Below are positions 32,808-41,609 of a stretch of 64,000 nucleotides of DNA, piece after piece. The stretch comes from Isoperla grammatica. Its lineage: Eukaryota > Arthropoda > Insecta > Plecoptera > Perlodidae. The notes beneath the pieces were generated by a model. That model worked only from the letters and a program-made list of their open reading frames with translations. It was not told where the DNA came from and searched no databases. Location: assembly GCA_945910005.1 (NCBI GenBank), contig OX246749.1, positions 31,722,763 to 31,786,762 of the forward strand, written 5' to 3'. The first letter of the stretch is position 1; each line of letters starts with the position of its first letter. The translations under genes and the position numbers were made by a program.

Positions 32808-33172
32808 CCATTTTCAAAATTGCTCTAGGACCTTTAGAAATTTAGATAGAGTTAATCACGGCCCTCTAGATCTTCGATGAAAACAATGCACACCAGTGAA
32901 ATATGCTCCTAGACATAACATTTGAAAAACTAGTTTTTATTGTTTTGTATTATATTGTTGGCACTGAAGATTTAGTACGCAGTGATCAATTGTATCTAAG
33001 GTTGGAATTCATAGTCGGCCCCTACACCTAGGGGCACCCATTGTTGCTATGGATTTGTTTTGTTTATGGGAAATAACATGGAAACAACTGTTACCGTGGT
33101 AACAATGGGCGCCCCTAGGTGTAGGGGCCGACTATGAATTCCAACCTAAGTGTTCTAGATTTGAAAATGGTC
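32808..33172. mobile_element. Family C/H-type MITE containing a nested P MITE
   Basis: Outer blocks atagaccattttcaaaattg and gatttgaaaatggtctat form the ends. The right arm is split after tgtatctaa by the P element at 33000-33146. Confidence 0.78.
33000..33146. mobile_element. Family P MITE, PIF/Harbinger-like, copy 1 (147 bp)
   Basis: Arms of about 45 bp start ggttggaattcatagtcggc and end gccgactatgaattccaacc. They are flanked by TAA on both sides (32997-32999 and 33147-33149), the 3-bp target typical of PIF/Harbinger. The centre has gctatggatttgttttg and aacatggaaacaactgttac. Other copies lie at 46021-46165 and 47405-47545. Confidence 0.85.
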
Positions 33173-33174
33173 TA

Positions 33175-33345
33175 TCTATAGATTGTTTTCAGAAATGATT
33201 TAGCTCGTGATTTTCTCTATCTAAGGATCCTTGATTAGGTTAAGGGGAATTTTTCACTGTTGTGTATTGTTGTCATTGAAGATCTAGAGGGCCGTAATTA
33301 GCTCCATCTAAAGGTCCTAGAACAATTTTGAAAAAGGTCTATCAA
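33175..33345. mobile_element. Family C MITE copy, tandem to the previous element
   Basis: ttttcagaaatgatttagct to acaattttgaaaaaggtcta with the family's central cactgttgtgtattgttgtc. Confidence 0.8.
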
Positions 33346-33780
33346 ATTGTAGTTATGTTTCTAGGGAGAGAACCGGAATATAGACAATGATTCATCTTTG
33401 CGGTATTCAGAATACAAACCACATCAGGTATCACTCATCTTGTTACACATTCCTTCCAAATTAGCCGCATTCCCTACTAAATATACACTCCCAATATCGG
33501 CCAACCTGTCATAAATAATATCGGTGAGAGTTGCGGTTATGTACTAAATCAATCAATACAGGTTAGGTCCGGGCACGTGTGATCGATGAGTGGGGAGGGG
33601 GGGGCAGGGTGGGGGGGGGGGGGGGCGCCAAGCACGATCAAACCGTGCAACTCTGCTATCTTTCCGGGGCGCAAATCATTAAAGTGACTTTGTCTGTCAA
33701 TTTAACCGTAATTTCTATTAAAAAAATAAGAAAAAATATTACCTGGGTTTACGATTCTTAACATGTATTTTTAATACGTT
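33346..33780. other. Gene-free; short poly-G tract
   Basis: 33594-33627 is G-rich simple sequence. Nothing else recognised. Confidence 0.4.
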
Positions 33781-33802
33781 TGGGAGATGTTGGGGAGGGT
33801 AA

Positions 33803-34059
33803 TTTGTGTGCGTGTGCTTGTGCGTGCGCGTGTGCGTGTGCGTGTGCGTGTGCGTGTGCGTGTGCGTGTGCGTGTGCGTGTGCGTGTGCGTGTGCGTGTG
33901 CGTGTGCGTGTGCGTGTGCGTGTGCGTGTGCGTGTGCGTGTGCGTGTGCGTGTGCGTGTGCGTGTGCGTGTGCGTGTGCGTGTGCGTGTGTGTGTGCGTG
34001 TGCGTGTGCGTGTGCGTGTGCGTGTGTGCGTGTGCGTGTGCGTGTGCGTGTGCGTGTGG
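33803..34059. repeat. (GTGTGC)n hexanucleotide array, about 250 bp
   Basis: Near-perfect gtgtgc repeats with strict purine-pyrimidine alternation, a sequence class that readily adopts Z-DNA. The ORFs in all frames (V-R, C-A, H-T repeats) are artefacts. Confidence 0.97.
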
Positions 34060-34337
34060 CCCGGCGTGTAAGCCGTGCGCGTATCGTCGTGTCATCTCCT
34101 CCCAGCTTTGAGTATCTGTCTCATTTAATTAAGGGATTGTTACCCGGAGTGACTTAATTGCGCGATCGACCTCGGCCGGTTCCGGTAACACTCGTCGGGC
34201 CGTTGGCCTCGTTCGGCTCGCTGCCGTCGTTTAGTGAGTTTAGCGCCGACTAAACGGGACCAACGCTCACGTCCAGTAATTATATAGAGACCAACCAACC
34301 ATCTGAATGGAAAAGAATTAGAAACTTTTTACCTGTT
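34060..34337. other. GC-richer unique sequence
   Basis: 34150-34260 is GC-rich (ctcggccggttccggtaaca). No exon recognised. Confidence 0.4.
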
Positions 34338-34343
34338 CACAAA

Positions 34344-34481
34344 TCATTCAATGTTGTTTCTAGGTGGCTTCCTCCTCGTGGTGACCGGTGCCCGCAAAGA
34401 GGGCTCTCGTACATATATATGGATTGCTCCTTCATCGAAGTCTTGCTGACTGCATCTGCACCCCAAAGCAAGGATTCCTAA
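34344..34481 (-). other. Candidate terminal exon, unidentified
   Basis: On the minus strand a T-rich tract (attgttttttttcttcttta plus g) ends at about 34482 and is followed by an open frame of about 45 codons, GILALGCRC... ending in ...RRKPPRNNIE and a stop. The tract is a good acceptor by eye. No domain is recognised and no upstream exon is seen, so the call rests on splice-site form only. Confidence 0.3.
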
Positions 34482-34574
34482 AGAAGAAAAAAAACAATTT
34501 TTGATGAATATTTGTATTCCGTCAGCTAGATCACGCAATATCAGCCGTACAAAATAAATAAAATAAATAAATTA

Positions 34575-34735
34575 ACATTAAGAGTCTACCCACAAATCAG
34601 TAACGAAACTGATTTGCAGTGGGGGACTTTAATTTAAAGCGTCTAAACCAACCATGTAGGCTCCGAACACCATCGACGAGTGAGCGATAACCAATGAAAG
34701 ATCAATGTTTCAAATACGAAACATATCCATTTCAC
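34575..34735. repeat. Dispersed repeat sharing the Z-SINE tail, reference copy
   Basis: agagtctacccacaaatcag, tgatttgcagtgggggactt, aaaccaaccatgtaggctcc, cgacgagtgagcgataacca and caaatacgaaacatat in linear order. This is the unduplicated counterpart of 61385-61600. Confidence 0.7.
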
Positions 34736-34782
34736 GTCGTCGGGGTCGTCATTAGGGGAAGTATTTCAGGGTCTGATGCGTG

Positions 34783-35350
34783 GGAGGCTCGTTAAGCAAA
34801 CTCGGGCTAGGTCAGGAGGAGGATGGGTGACCACTCTCCTCCAGGTCACTAGTTACCGTTGGTTAGAGCAGATTGGAGGGTGCGAAAGCTTCGTTCTTCT
34901 CGTCAACTGCTCGGCAGTCCAGGTTAGTGGAGGAACCTATATGACTGGTCAAAGTTACACTGGATGGGGGACGTAAAGCCGATGGGTCCCCTTGGTACTT
35001 TTCGACAGGAGCAGGCAGGGCCGGATTAAGACATTTGGCGCCCGTAGACTAAAAAGTAGATACGCCTCCCAGCCCCCCCCCCCCTCTCCCCCCGCCTAAA
35101 TTCAACATCCTAAAAAACATATGCAAGCATTTTAGGTAAAGAAAAGTAGGCATCTAATACATTGCTCTCACCAAATTTTGGCGCCGATAGGGGTGGGGGG
35201 GGGGGGCGCGCTTTAGCGCCCCCCTAGTTAGTTAGCGTATGTCTTAATGCAGCTCTGGGAGTAGGCTACGTGCCGGTACCAGGTTTCCCCTCCTCCCTTC
35301 CTCATCACCATTCATCAATCATCAGGCTAAAGAAGGCACTGGTCTTTAAT
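34783..35350 (+). mobile_element. 5S-SINE, full-length, interrupted by a hAT-like MITE
   Basis: Head gttaagcaaactcgggctag with ggatgggtgaccact, body gcagattggagggtgcgaaa and gaaggaacc-type blocks. It is interrupted at ggagcagg and resumes at ggagtaggctacgtgccggt, ending in atcaggctaaagaaggcact. Confidence 0.82.
35016..35257. mobile_element. hAT-like MITE (242 bp) with 8-bp target duplication
   Basis: Ends cagggccggattaagacat and atgtcttaatgcagctctg. The terminal repeats agree at 14 of the first 18 bases. Flanks are ggagcagg (35008-35015) and ggagtagg (35258-35265), an 8-bp duplication with one change. Eight-base duplications and CAGNG ends are hAT hallmarks. Other 5S-SINE copies give the empty site (cgacaggagtaggctacg). 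Confidence 0.85.
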
Positions 35351-35908
35351 TTCAATAAAATTAAAAAGATAAATAGTGAGAAGAGAAATATGGCCGCCAT
35401 AAATAAATGGTACAGGCCAAAATGACCCCCCCACACTTAGTGGGTATAGTCAATAAATACAAATGAAATTATTTTATTATTTATCAGTGGACAGATCTGC
35501 CGCTCATCATGTTTACAATGTATATTGACCAGAGTTATATTCTGTGAAGCGTGGGCATACTACAAAACAAGGCACTCCTCATAAATATCAAGCCAGCACG
35601 CCCCCTTCCAACCCCCCCTTTAAATGAACTAATCTCCGTCCGTGTGTCCGTCCTACACGACCGGGCACGTACACACCGGCCTTAACGCGTTCCGTAATTA
35701 AATCATGCGGGGAACTCGGCTGCTGAACGGTCCTACTTTAATTACTGTTATTTCTATAAGTTAATAACGAACTGCTTCGCTACCTGTTGGCCTGGTAGGA
35801 AGTCACGCGAGGCGGCGTGGTGGGGGATCCCTTCCCCTCCCTTCCCCTTAACTCATCTCGTCGTCTTCCCCTCTTTCGCCGCTGGCTGTGGGTCATTGGG
35901 GACTTGCA
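35351..35908. other. Gene-free stretch
   Basis: Mixed composition with a C-rich patch near 35595-35625. No exon or repeat recognised. Confidence 0.4.
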
Positions 35909-36277
35909 CCCCAATCAGTGTTGAATTCAGCTATGATCTCGGGGGGGGGGGGGGGGGGGGGGGGGCAAAGCCTCCTCGGGGGAATTGTCCTTCGCCCCCC
36001 CAGGAATAAATTGACTACATGCTCTATATATTAACTTTCAACTGGCACAGAAATATTGCTTTGAGGGTTTAATAAGTAAATAAAGTTTTTTGTGTGTTGT
36101 ATCAGAATTCAGAACGCTTAACGGTTTGTTGTTAGTAAAAATAATGTGAAAGTAGTGGTGTTTTTGAAAATTTGTCCCCCCCCCCCCCCCCCTCCCCTTC
36201 ATTCGATGTCTACATCCCTCGGGATTTGAAATAGCACCCCCGGGGACAAAACTCTGAATTCAACACAGACCCCAATC
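35909..36277. mobile_element. Fold-back element with opposing poly-G and poly-C tracts
   Basis: Arms ccccaatcagtgttgaattc and gaattcaacacagacccca. Next to each arm lies a homopolymer: about 25 G at 35941-35965 and about 16 C at 36177-36192. These can pair as part of the inverted repeat. Confidence 0.6.
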
Positions 36278-36311
36278 TTGCGGTACTGAAAACAATACGA
36301 TAACAAATACC

Positions 36312-36899
36312 CAGTGGTGTATAGGGAACTTGCAACTGACGTCACAGCCAAACTACAACAATGTAACAAATGAATCGAACTGATGGACAAACAACGAGCT
36401 GTCAAAAAAATAAAATTGCAACATTATGAATAAAACGAGGTATGGCGATAGTAACTGCTCACCAGTTAAAACGTTTAATGATATTGATGGTCAACCAAGT
36501 TGTGAAAGTTTTGCATGTTTCTAGTTTGTTTTGAAGATTTGTTTTAAAATCAGAATATTTTATTGTTTGACAGCTTGTTGTTTGTCCATCGATTCATTTC
36601 AGCTCTTTCATTGTTGTAAAGCAAGCTTGCAAGAAGCCTATTCGAGCCTAGGCAGCTTAGGCACCGCCCAGGTACTTTTTCACATTAAATCTCAAGAACC
36701 CATGTATAGTATTCACAATATCTATAAGTGAGCAAAAATATGTTACTTCAACGGTTTCGTGGAATTCTTTTTTGTTTCTGTAAAATCTTTTTCCGGCCAC
36801 TAAAAACAATCGCCACCCCCCCCCCCCCCCTACAACCCCACCCCGTGCACACGTAACGCCTAGCCTAGGCACTTTATATTTTATAGGAATACACCACTG
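36312..36899. mobile_element. hAT-like element (588 bp) with perfect 8-bp target duplication
   Basis: Ends cagtggtgta and tacaccactg. The flanking caaatacc at 36304-36311 and 36900-36907 is an exact 8-bp duplication. CAGTGGTGTA-type ends are common in hAT elements. A family B MITE is nested 10 bp from the left end, and a poly-C tract lies at 36818-36831. No transposase remains. Confidence 0.85.
36322..36640. mobile_element. Family B MITE nested in the hAT-like element
   Basis: tagggaacttgcaactgacg to cttgcaagaagccta, as in 8263-8571. It starts right after the tenth base of the host's terminal repeat, at a TA. Confidence 0.8.
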
Positions 36900-36910
36900 C
36901 AAATACCTGC

Positions 36911-37081
36911 ACTAAAGTCGCTCCCACAGCAACTATGGTGCTGGGTATCTACGTCACAGATGGGCGTGTCGGTCGGAGCCAGTCAGCGGGCGGCTTTCGC
37001 CAATACTCGCATTTGATTGGCTAAGCCTCACTCATCTGTGACGTCACCAGCCTCAAAGTTGCGGTAGAGCGACTTTACTAC
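36911..37081. mobile_element. Hairpin element (about 170 bp)
   Basis: ctaaagtcgctcccacagca and tacgtcacagatg on the left. On the right they mirror as catctgtgacgtcacc and gcggtagagcgactttacta. Part of the right-hand arm recurs at 48756-48800. Confidence 0.7.
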
Positions 37082-37116
37082 ACATGAACTACTACCACTA
37101 CAACTACTACTACTGC

Positions 37117-37275
37117 TCCCGGTTCCCATACGGTTCCCATAGGAACACCGAAGTTAGGCAACATCGGGCTACGTCAGGAGGAGGTTGGGTGGCCAACACT
37201 CCTCTGAAACACTAGTTACCGCTGGTTAGAGCAGTTGGAGGGTTCGAAAGCTTCGTTCTTCTCGTCAACCGCTAA
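37117..37275 (+). mobile_element. 5S-SINE head fragment
   Basis: aacaccgaagttaggcaaca, cgtcaggaggaggttgggtg and ttggagggttcgaaagcttc. The 3' part is missing. The head is preceded by a doubled cggttcccata. Confidence 0.78.
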
Positions 37276-37517
37276 GTCGCCTTAAATTAATTGTTTCTAA
37301 TTTAAAACCAAAACCCGGGTATGAATATGAATCACTTTCTAATATCTTAAACCATTCCCAAGATTCAAGATATAAAAAAATCCTGAGCGAGTTTTGTCAC
37401 CTTTACTCTTAAAGAACGCCACAATCTATCGATTTACCTTGAAGCAGCGTGCATGAAACGAGCATCTACACAAGAACATGAGTATACTATAAGAGACGAA
37501 GAACTATAATATGACAA

Positions 37518-37786
37518 CCGATAGAGGTGGCTCAGCGGTAAGACGCGAGACTCTAATGCGGGAGGTCGCCGGTTCGATTCCGGCCACCGGCAGTCCTGAC
37601 TGAAGATTTTTTCCGAGGTTTTCCTCAGTCGTAAAGGCGAATGCTGTGACTGAGTCCTACTATCAGCCCTCGGACATTCCTCCCCAATTGTCCAAACACC
37701 TTAATAACCTAGTTAGTCACCAGAATAGCAGGCACATCAGGTAAAGCTGGTGTGCACCCTAGAACGGGTATTCCTACGAAAAGTTA
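37518..37786 (+). mobile_element. S-family tRNA-derived SINE, full-length copy
   Basis: A box tggctcagcggtaagacgcg and B box ggttcgattccgg, with a tail of tgtgcaccctagaacgggta and ttcctacgaaaagtt. The cleanest copy in the window. Confidence 0.9.
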
Positions 37787-38351
37787 ATATGACATAAAAC
37801 ATTAACATCTCCTGGTTGCACCATTAGCGGTATAGGTAATAGTTAATCAACACATCTTCTCACTAATCACGTGTTACATACGTGATCCGTTTAGTTAGAA
37901 GTAGCCGCGCATGCGGCGGCGGTCAAGTCTTTAATCGTGATTACGGAGACGCAATCAACTCTCTATTGGCACAACTATAATTAGAAGTAACACGACCCGG
38001 CCGGCTGATTGGCTCATGAGTTTATTACTATTATTAACTGCGGAAGCTGTACGGTATAATAAAGACAATTAGTATCTATTTTCTAATCACTTTTTATAGG
38101 ACGTGTGCATGTTGTGATCGTATCTCGGCTGTGATTGGTGCAGAGGTGAAAAAGTAATTAGCCAATGGGAGGGTTGTTGCGGATTTGTGAAATGGCTGGT
38201 TTTGTTCTTCGACGCGATACATAAACGATTTGTTAGTGATTATGATTCTCGTACCACGCTCGTACGATGAGCAGAGCAGGCTGCTTCCGTTTCAAAATGC
38301 AAAGTTAAGAAATATGAGCCCTTATAATTATATTTATTTATTTTATTGTAA
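37787..38351. other. Gene-free stretch
   Basis: Contains several ccaat and gattgg motifs and short GC-rich patches but no exon or element I can support. Confidence 0.4.
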
Positions 38352-38507
38352 TTAAGGCTAGTGTAGGGCACAATTCCCTCATTAGCCTGATGAATTATGT
38401 TTAGTGAATGATAATGAGGAAGGGAAGAGGGAAGCCTGGTACTGGCACGTAGACTACTCCTGTCAAAAAGTACCAAGGGGACCATCGGCTTTACGTCCCA
38501 TCCGAAA
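38352..38507 (-). mobile_element. 5S-SINE 3' fragment
   Basis: Reverse complement runs from atttcggatgggacgtaaag through accaggcttccc-type sequence to ccctacactagccttaat. 5' truncated. Confidence 0.78.
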
Positions 38508-38567
38508 TTATATGCTACTTTGTTCATAGATGAGTGGGTTAAAAGTCGTAGTACACTATTTAAAAAA

Positions 38568-38950
38568 TAGGGTGTATTCACATATTGCGCATGGTGGCCA
38601 CATTGGAGGCCACAATGGCATGTGATTGGTAGTTCATTGTTACTATGTTTCAGCTGGCGTTTGATGCAAATTCAACTGTTCTCTAACTTTGGTTTGCTAT
38701 TATTACTTACAAATTAAAATCAACATAAACAAACTCTTGTCTCGATTACTCCTTTAATCGTTTACAAAAGCTTACAACAATCATTTGCGTACACTTTATC
38801 GGGGGATATACGTGTTCAAACTTGTCCTATTTCCCCGTAAACAATATTATTCGTTTTATTTTGACAGCTAAATGAAACTTGAAATAGTAGATACTATAGG
38901 TGGCCTCCAATATGGCCGATGTGACGTCACGTGAATTATAATACTCCCTA
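38568..38950. mobile_element. Fold-back MITE (about 383 bp)
   Basis: Left tagggtgtattcacat and ggtggccacattggaggcc. On the right they mirror as ggtggcctccaatatggcc, cacgtgaattataatac and tcccta. It abuts family G directly. Confidence 0.72.
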
Positions 38951-38952
38951 TA

Positions 38953-39112
38953 AGGGCCGGTCTTACAATCTCCTAATAAGAAAGTTATTTGTAGCAATTA
39001 AGCTATTTGGAGGATTTCAAGGGTTTTGATTGGTCGTTGCCGTGGAGACAACAAGCTATTCGACGAATAAGTAGTTATTGTGACATTGTAAGACTGGACC
39101 TAAGTATCGTGA
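38953..39112. mobile_element. Family G MITE, uninterrupted copy
   Basis: agggccggtcttacaatctc to cattgtaagactggacc. Site gtagcaattaagctatttgg intact. Confidence 0.85.
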
Positions 39113-39173
39113 TTGATAGAAATAAATAAATAACTTTGTAATTCGTCTGTTGTCTATACCCAATCACAACAAT

Positions 39174-39242
39174 AGATGATTTTCAGAACTGATCTAGCGG
39201 GCCGTGATTTGCTCTCCTTGATCAATTCTGAAAAAGGTCTAT
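39174..39242. mobile_element. Family C MITE, internally deleted copy
   Basis: Only the two ends survive: gatgattttcagaactgatc and gatcaattctgaaaaaggtc. The centre is gone. Confidence 0.72.
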
Positions 39243-39245
39243 TTA

Positions 39246-39549
39246 TAGGGCACTAGCCACACCGAAAGTCAACAATGGAACAAATGAATTGAACTGATGG
39301 ACAAGCAATCAGCTGTCAAAATAATAAAATTGCAACCATAGAAATAAAAATAAGTGTAGCAATAGTAACTGCTCGCCATTTAAAACTTTTAATGATAGAC
39401 AACGTTTAAGTTAAAGTTTTGTATGTGTATTTGTTTGTTTTTGTTTTGTTTTCCAAAATCAGACGAAATTATTTTTTGACAGCTTGTTGTTTGTCCATCG
39501 ATTCAATTCATTTGTATCATTGTTGTCTTTTCGTGTTGCTAGTGCCCTA
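39246..39549. mobile_element. Family B MITE, copy with TA-flanked perfect ends
   Basis: tagggcactagccac to gttgctagtgcccta, with TA at 39244-39245 and 39550-39551. The inner arm blocks tgaattgaactgatggacaa and ttgtccatcgattcaattca mirror closely. TA flanks suggest a Tc1/mariner-type mover. Confidence 0.82.
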
Positions 39550-39551
39550 TA

Positions 39552-39950
39552 CCAAGCCAGACAAACCGAGAATCGAACCCTAGCCTAGACCATCTGCCTT
39601 AGTAACAGGAATAACCCCTACAATAAAATGCTCCTCTACGCTATATCTACTCAGCCGTCATCTATCCACCATGGCTACGATGAATGTCCGCCTGCCTAAC
39701 CAGCCCAGCCCACGAGTCACTGTAATAACAAGAATTTATGTAAATATAATATTTATTATGTTGTCATAGGGTTTTTTTTAAAGTCCAGTGTCAATATTTA
39801 CCGGACGAAGAGAGAGAGGCCTCGACAATATTGTCTTTAGTGGAATATATTATCACCGTTCATCACGTTGCAGTGTTATATCACGCCTTGTGTGTTGGCT
39901 TTGACGTGGGCAGCCGGGTACTGCAGGAGTATTGCAGGCCTTTTCCTAGT
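39552..39950. other. Gene-free; possible decayed Z-like SINE head
   Basis: 39557-39640 in reverse carries an agggttcgattctcggtttg B-box-like run and gtaaggcagatggtctagg. Otherwise nothing recognised. Confidence 0.4.
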
Positions 39951-40126
39951 CTACGTACTTAAGTATAAATTAAGTACTCAAAGTTCACACTACGTACTTA
40001 AGTGAAAATCAAGTACTTAAAGTCATACCATGTACTTAAGTATCATTTTACGTACTTAAGTATCACGTTATGTACTTAAGTATCGCGCTACGTACTTGAG
40101 TATCACACTATGTACTTAGTATTAAT
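39951..40126. repeat. About 20-bp tandem repeat with palindromic core
   Basis: Eight or so units of ctacgtacttaagtatcac type. The core gtacttaagtac is self-complementary, so neighbouring units can form cruciforms. Confidence 0.85.
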
Positions 40127-40275
40127 ACCGAAACTCAAGCTATTTTCTTGCTGCAAACACATGCGCACGCAGGTCCTACTCTTATGGGCTGTGGGTGTAG
40201 AAGAAGAGTCGATAAAGTAGTACTACTACAACTTGAGGTAGATATTATAATACAACTCGATCACCGCTACGCCGC

Positions 40276-40324
40276 GCTAGTGTCGCCGTCTGTATGCACG
40301 GCTGCATCCTGCGACACTAGCGGT
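40276..40324. repeat. Short hairpin
   Basis: cgctagtgtcgc and gcgacactagcg are perfect 12-bp arms around a 25-bp loop. Confidence 0.7.
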
Positions 40325-40349
40325 AACTAGTGGACCGAAGATTACTTGA

Positions 40350-40470
40350 CACCTGCTTTCGTCACAAGCGAGGCAGTCGTAGCCAACCAGCGAACCGCCC
40401 GAGACACACCTGCGCCAATACCGATCGCTGATTGGCTACGAACCAGTCGCCTGTGACGAAAGCATGTGTA
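40350..40470. mobile_element. Hairpin element (about 120 bp)
   Basis: acacctgctttcgtcaca and gtcgtagccaaccagcga on the left. On the right they mirror as tcgctgattggctacga and tgtgacgaaagcatgtgt. Confidence 0.7.
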
Positions 40471-40883
40471 AGGTAGTCTTGGGACAACTATAGTAACTGC
40501 GTTATAATTGCATAGACATACGTCGTAAGACATAATTAAAAACTATTTAAAAAGAAAAAATAGATCAAGATTTGTTTTTATTAATCCGATAGTAAAGGAC
40601 CGTCGAGGAGGCAAGTTTCGGCAGTACATCGTGCTGCAGTACACTGCCCTCTATACAAACATCCTTAAGTCAATACTAATTATTAATGTATGTCCACACA
40701 CACACATACACACACACATCACAAGAGTTCTCTCACCGGCCACAGCCACCTTATAATCCTCGTTACGGAGCTTCGAGGTGTCTCCGCCGCGCGACCACAG
40801 CGCTGTTGTCGCTTACATGTAAAACACGGGCGTCGCAAATGTGCTCATTATAATATTAAGTAAATATATTAGTATTTATTATT
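40471..40883. other. Gene-free; short CA-rich microsatellite
   Basis: 40690-40720 is (ca)n-like. Otherwise nothing recognised. Confidence 0.45.
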
Positions 40884-41066
40884 GCCTACCCACTCGGTTA
40901 CAATAACTGATTTTCACTGGGGGACATTAATGCACAGTTTATCGTTGTTATGACGGCTGCAAAGTCAGTTTAACAAAACCCAACCCAAACTAGGATTCGA
41001 ATTCTAGACCTTCTGCATTGCAAACAGGAATAAACTCACTATTAGACCAACGAGCCACACAACAAA
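40884..41066 (-). mobile_element. Z-family tRNA-derived SINE, best copy
   Basis: Reverse complement starts tgtgtggctcgttggtctaa (A-box-like), then the B box gaattcgaatcctagt, gttgggttttgttaaactga, cagccgtcataacaac and tccccc plus agtgaaaatcag. Lies 0.5 kb upstream of the phosphotransferase gene. Confidence 0.8.
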
Positions 41067-41114
41067 TATTGTTTTACGATAGACTCGAAAACTATCAATC
41101 GATAAAAAAATCAA

Positions 41115-41227
41115 TCATTCAATCAATACAACAATAGCGGTCGCAAATAGACAAATAATAGACTGGCAGACACATACATGCTAGGCCTAGGCTAGGCATT
41201 ACATTTGCGGAGCTAAAAACTAAGATT

Positions 41228-41267
<40 letters not shown>

Positions 41268-41500
41268 CAGAAATAGTGGACGCAAATAGACAAATAAGAG
41301 ACAGGCGGACACATACTAGCTAGGCCTAGGCTAGGCACTACATTTACGGAGCTGAAAGTTAAGATTAATCCATCAATCCATCAATCAATCAATCAATCAA
41401 TCAATACAGCAATAGCGGACGCAAATAGACAAATAGAAAGGCGGACACATACTTGCTAGGCCTAGGCTAGGCACTACATTTACAGAGCTGAAAGTTAAGA
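41115..41500. repeat. Tandem repeat, three units of about 128 bp with (CAAT)n
   Basis: Each unit has caatacagcaatagcggacg, caaatagacaaata, ggcggacacatact, ctaggcctaggctaggcact and acatttacggagctgaaagt, joined by (caat)n runs of differing length. The array ends about 110 bp before the next gene's longest ORF. Confidence 0.85.
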
Positions 41501-41609
41501 TTACCAACTAGGTTGAAAATGGACTGTTGCATCCAAGAAAATAATGTCAGAGTAATTTGAATCCCTGGCGGAGTCTCTTCAAACTTCCTAACCTGAAGCC
41601 ACAGCCTTC

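Noticed and set aside
33803..34059. Telomere-like hexamer array
   Set aside because: GTGTGC is not a known telomeric repeat for animals (TTAGG or TTAGGG), and it is internal.
33739..34157. His-Thr, Val-Arg and Cys-Ala repeat ORFs
   Set aside because: All frames of a GTGTGC array are open; no gene context.
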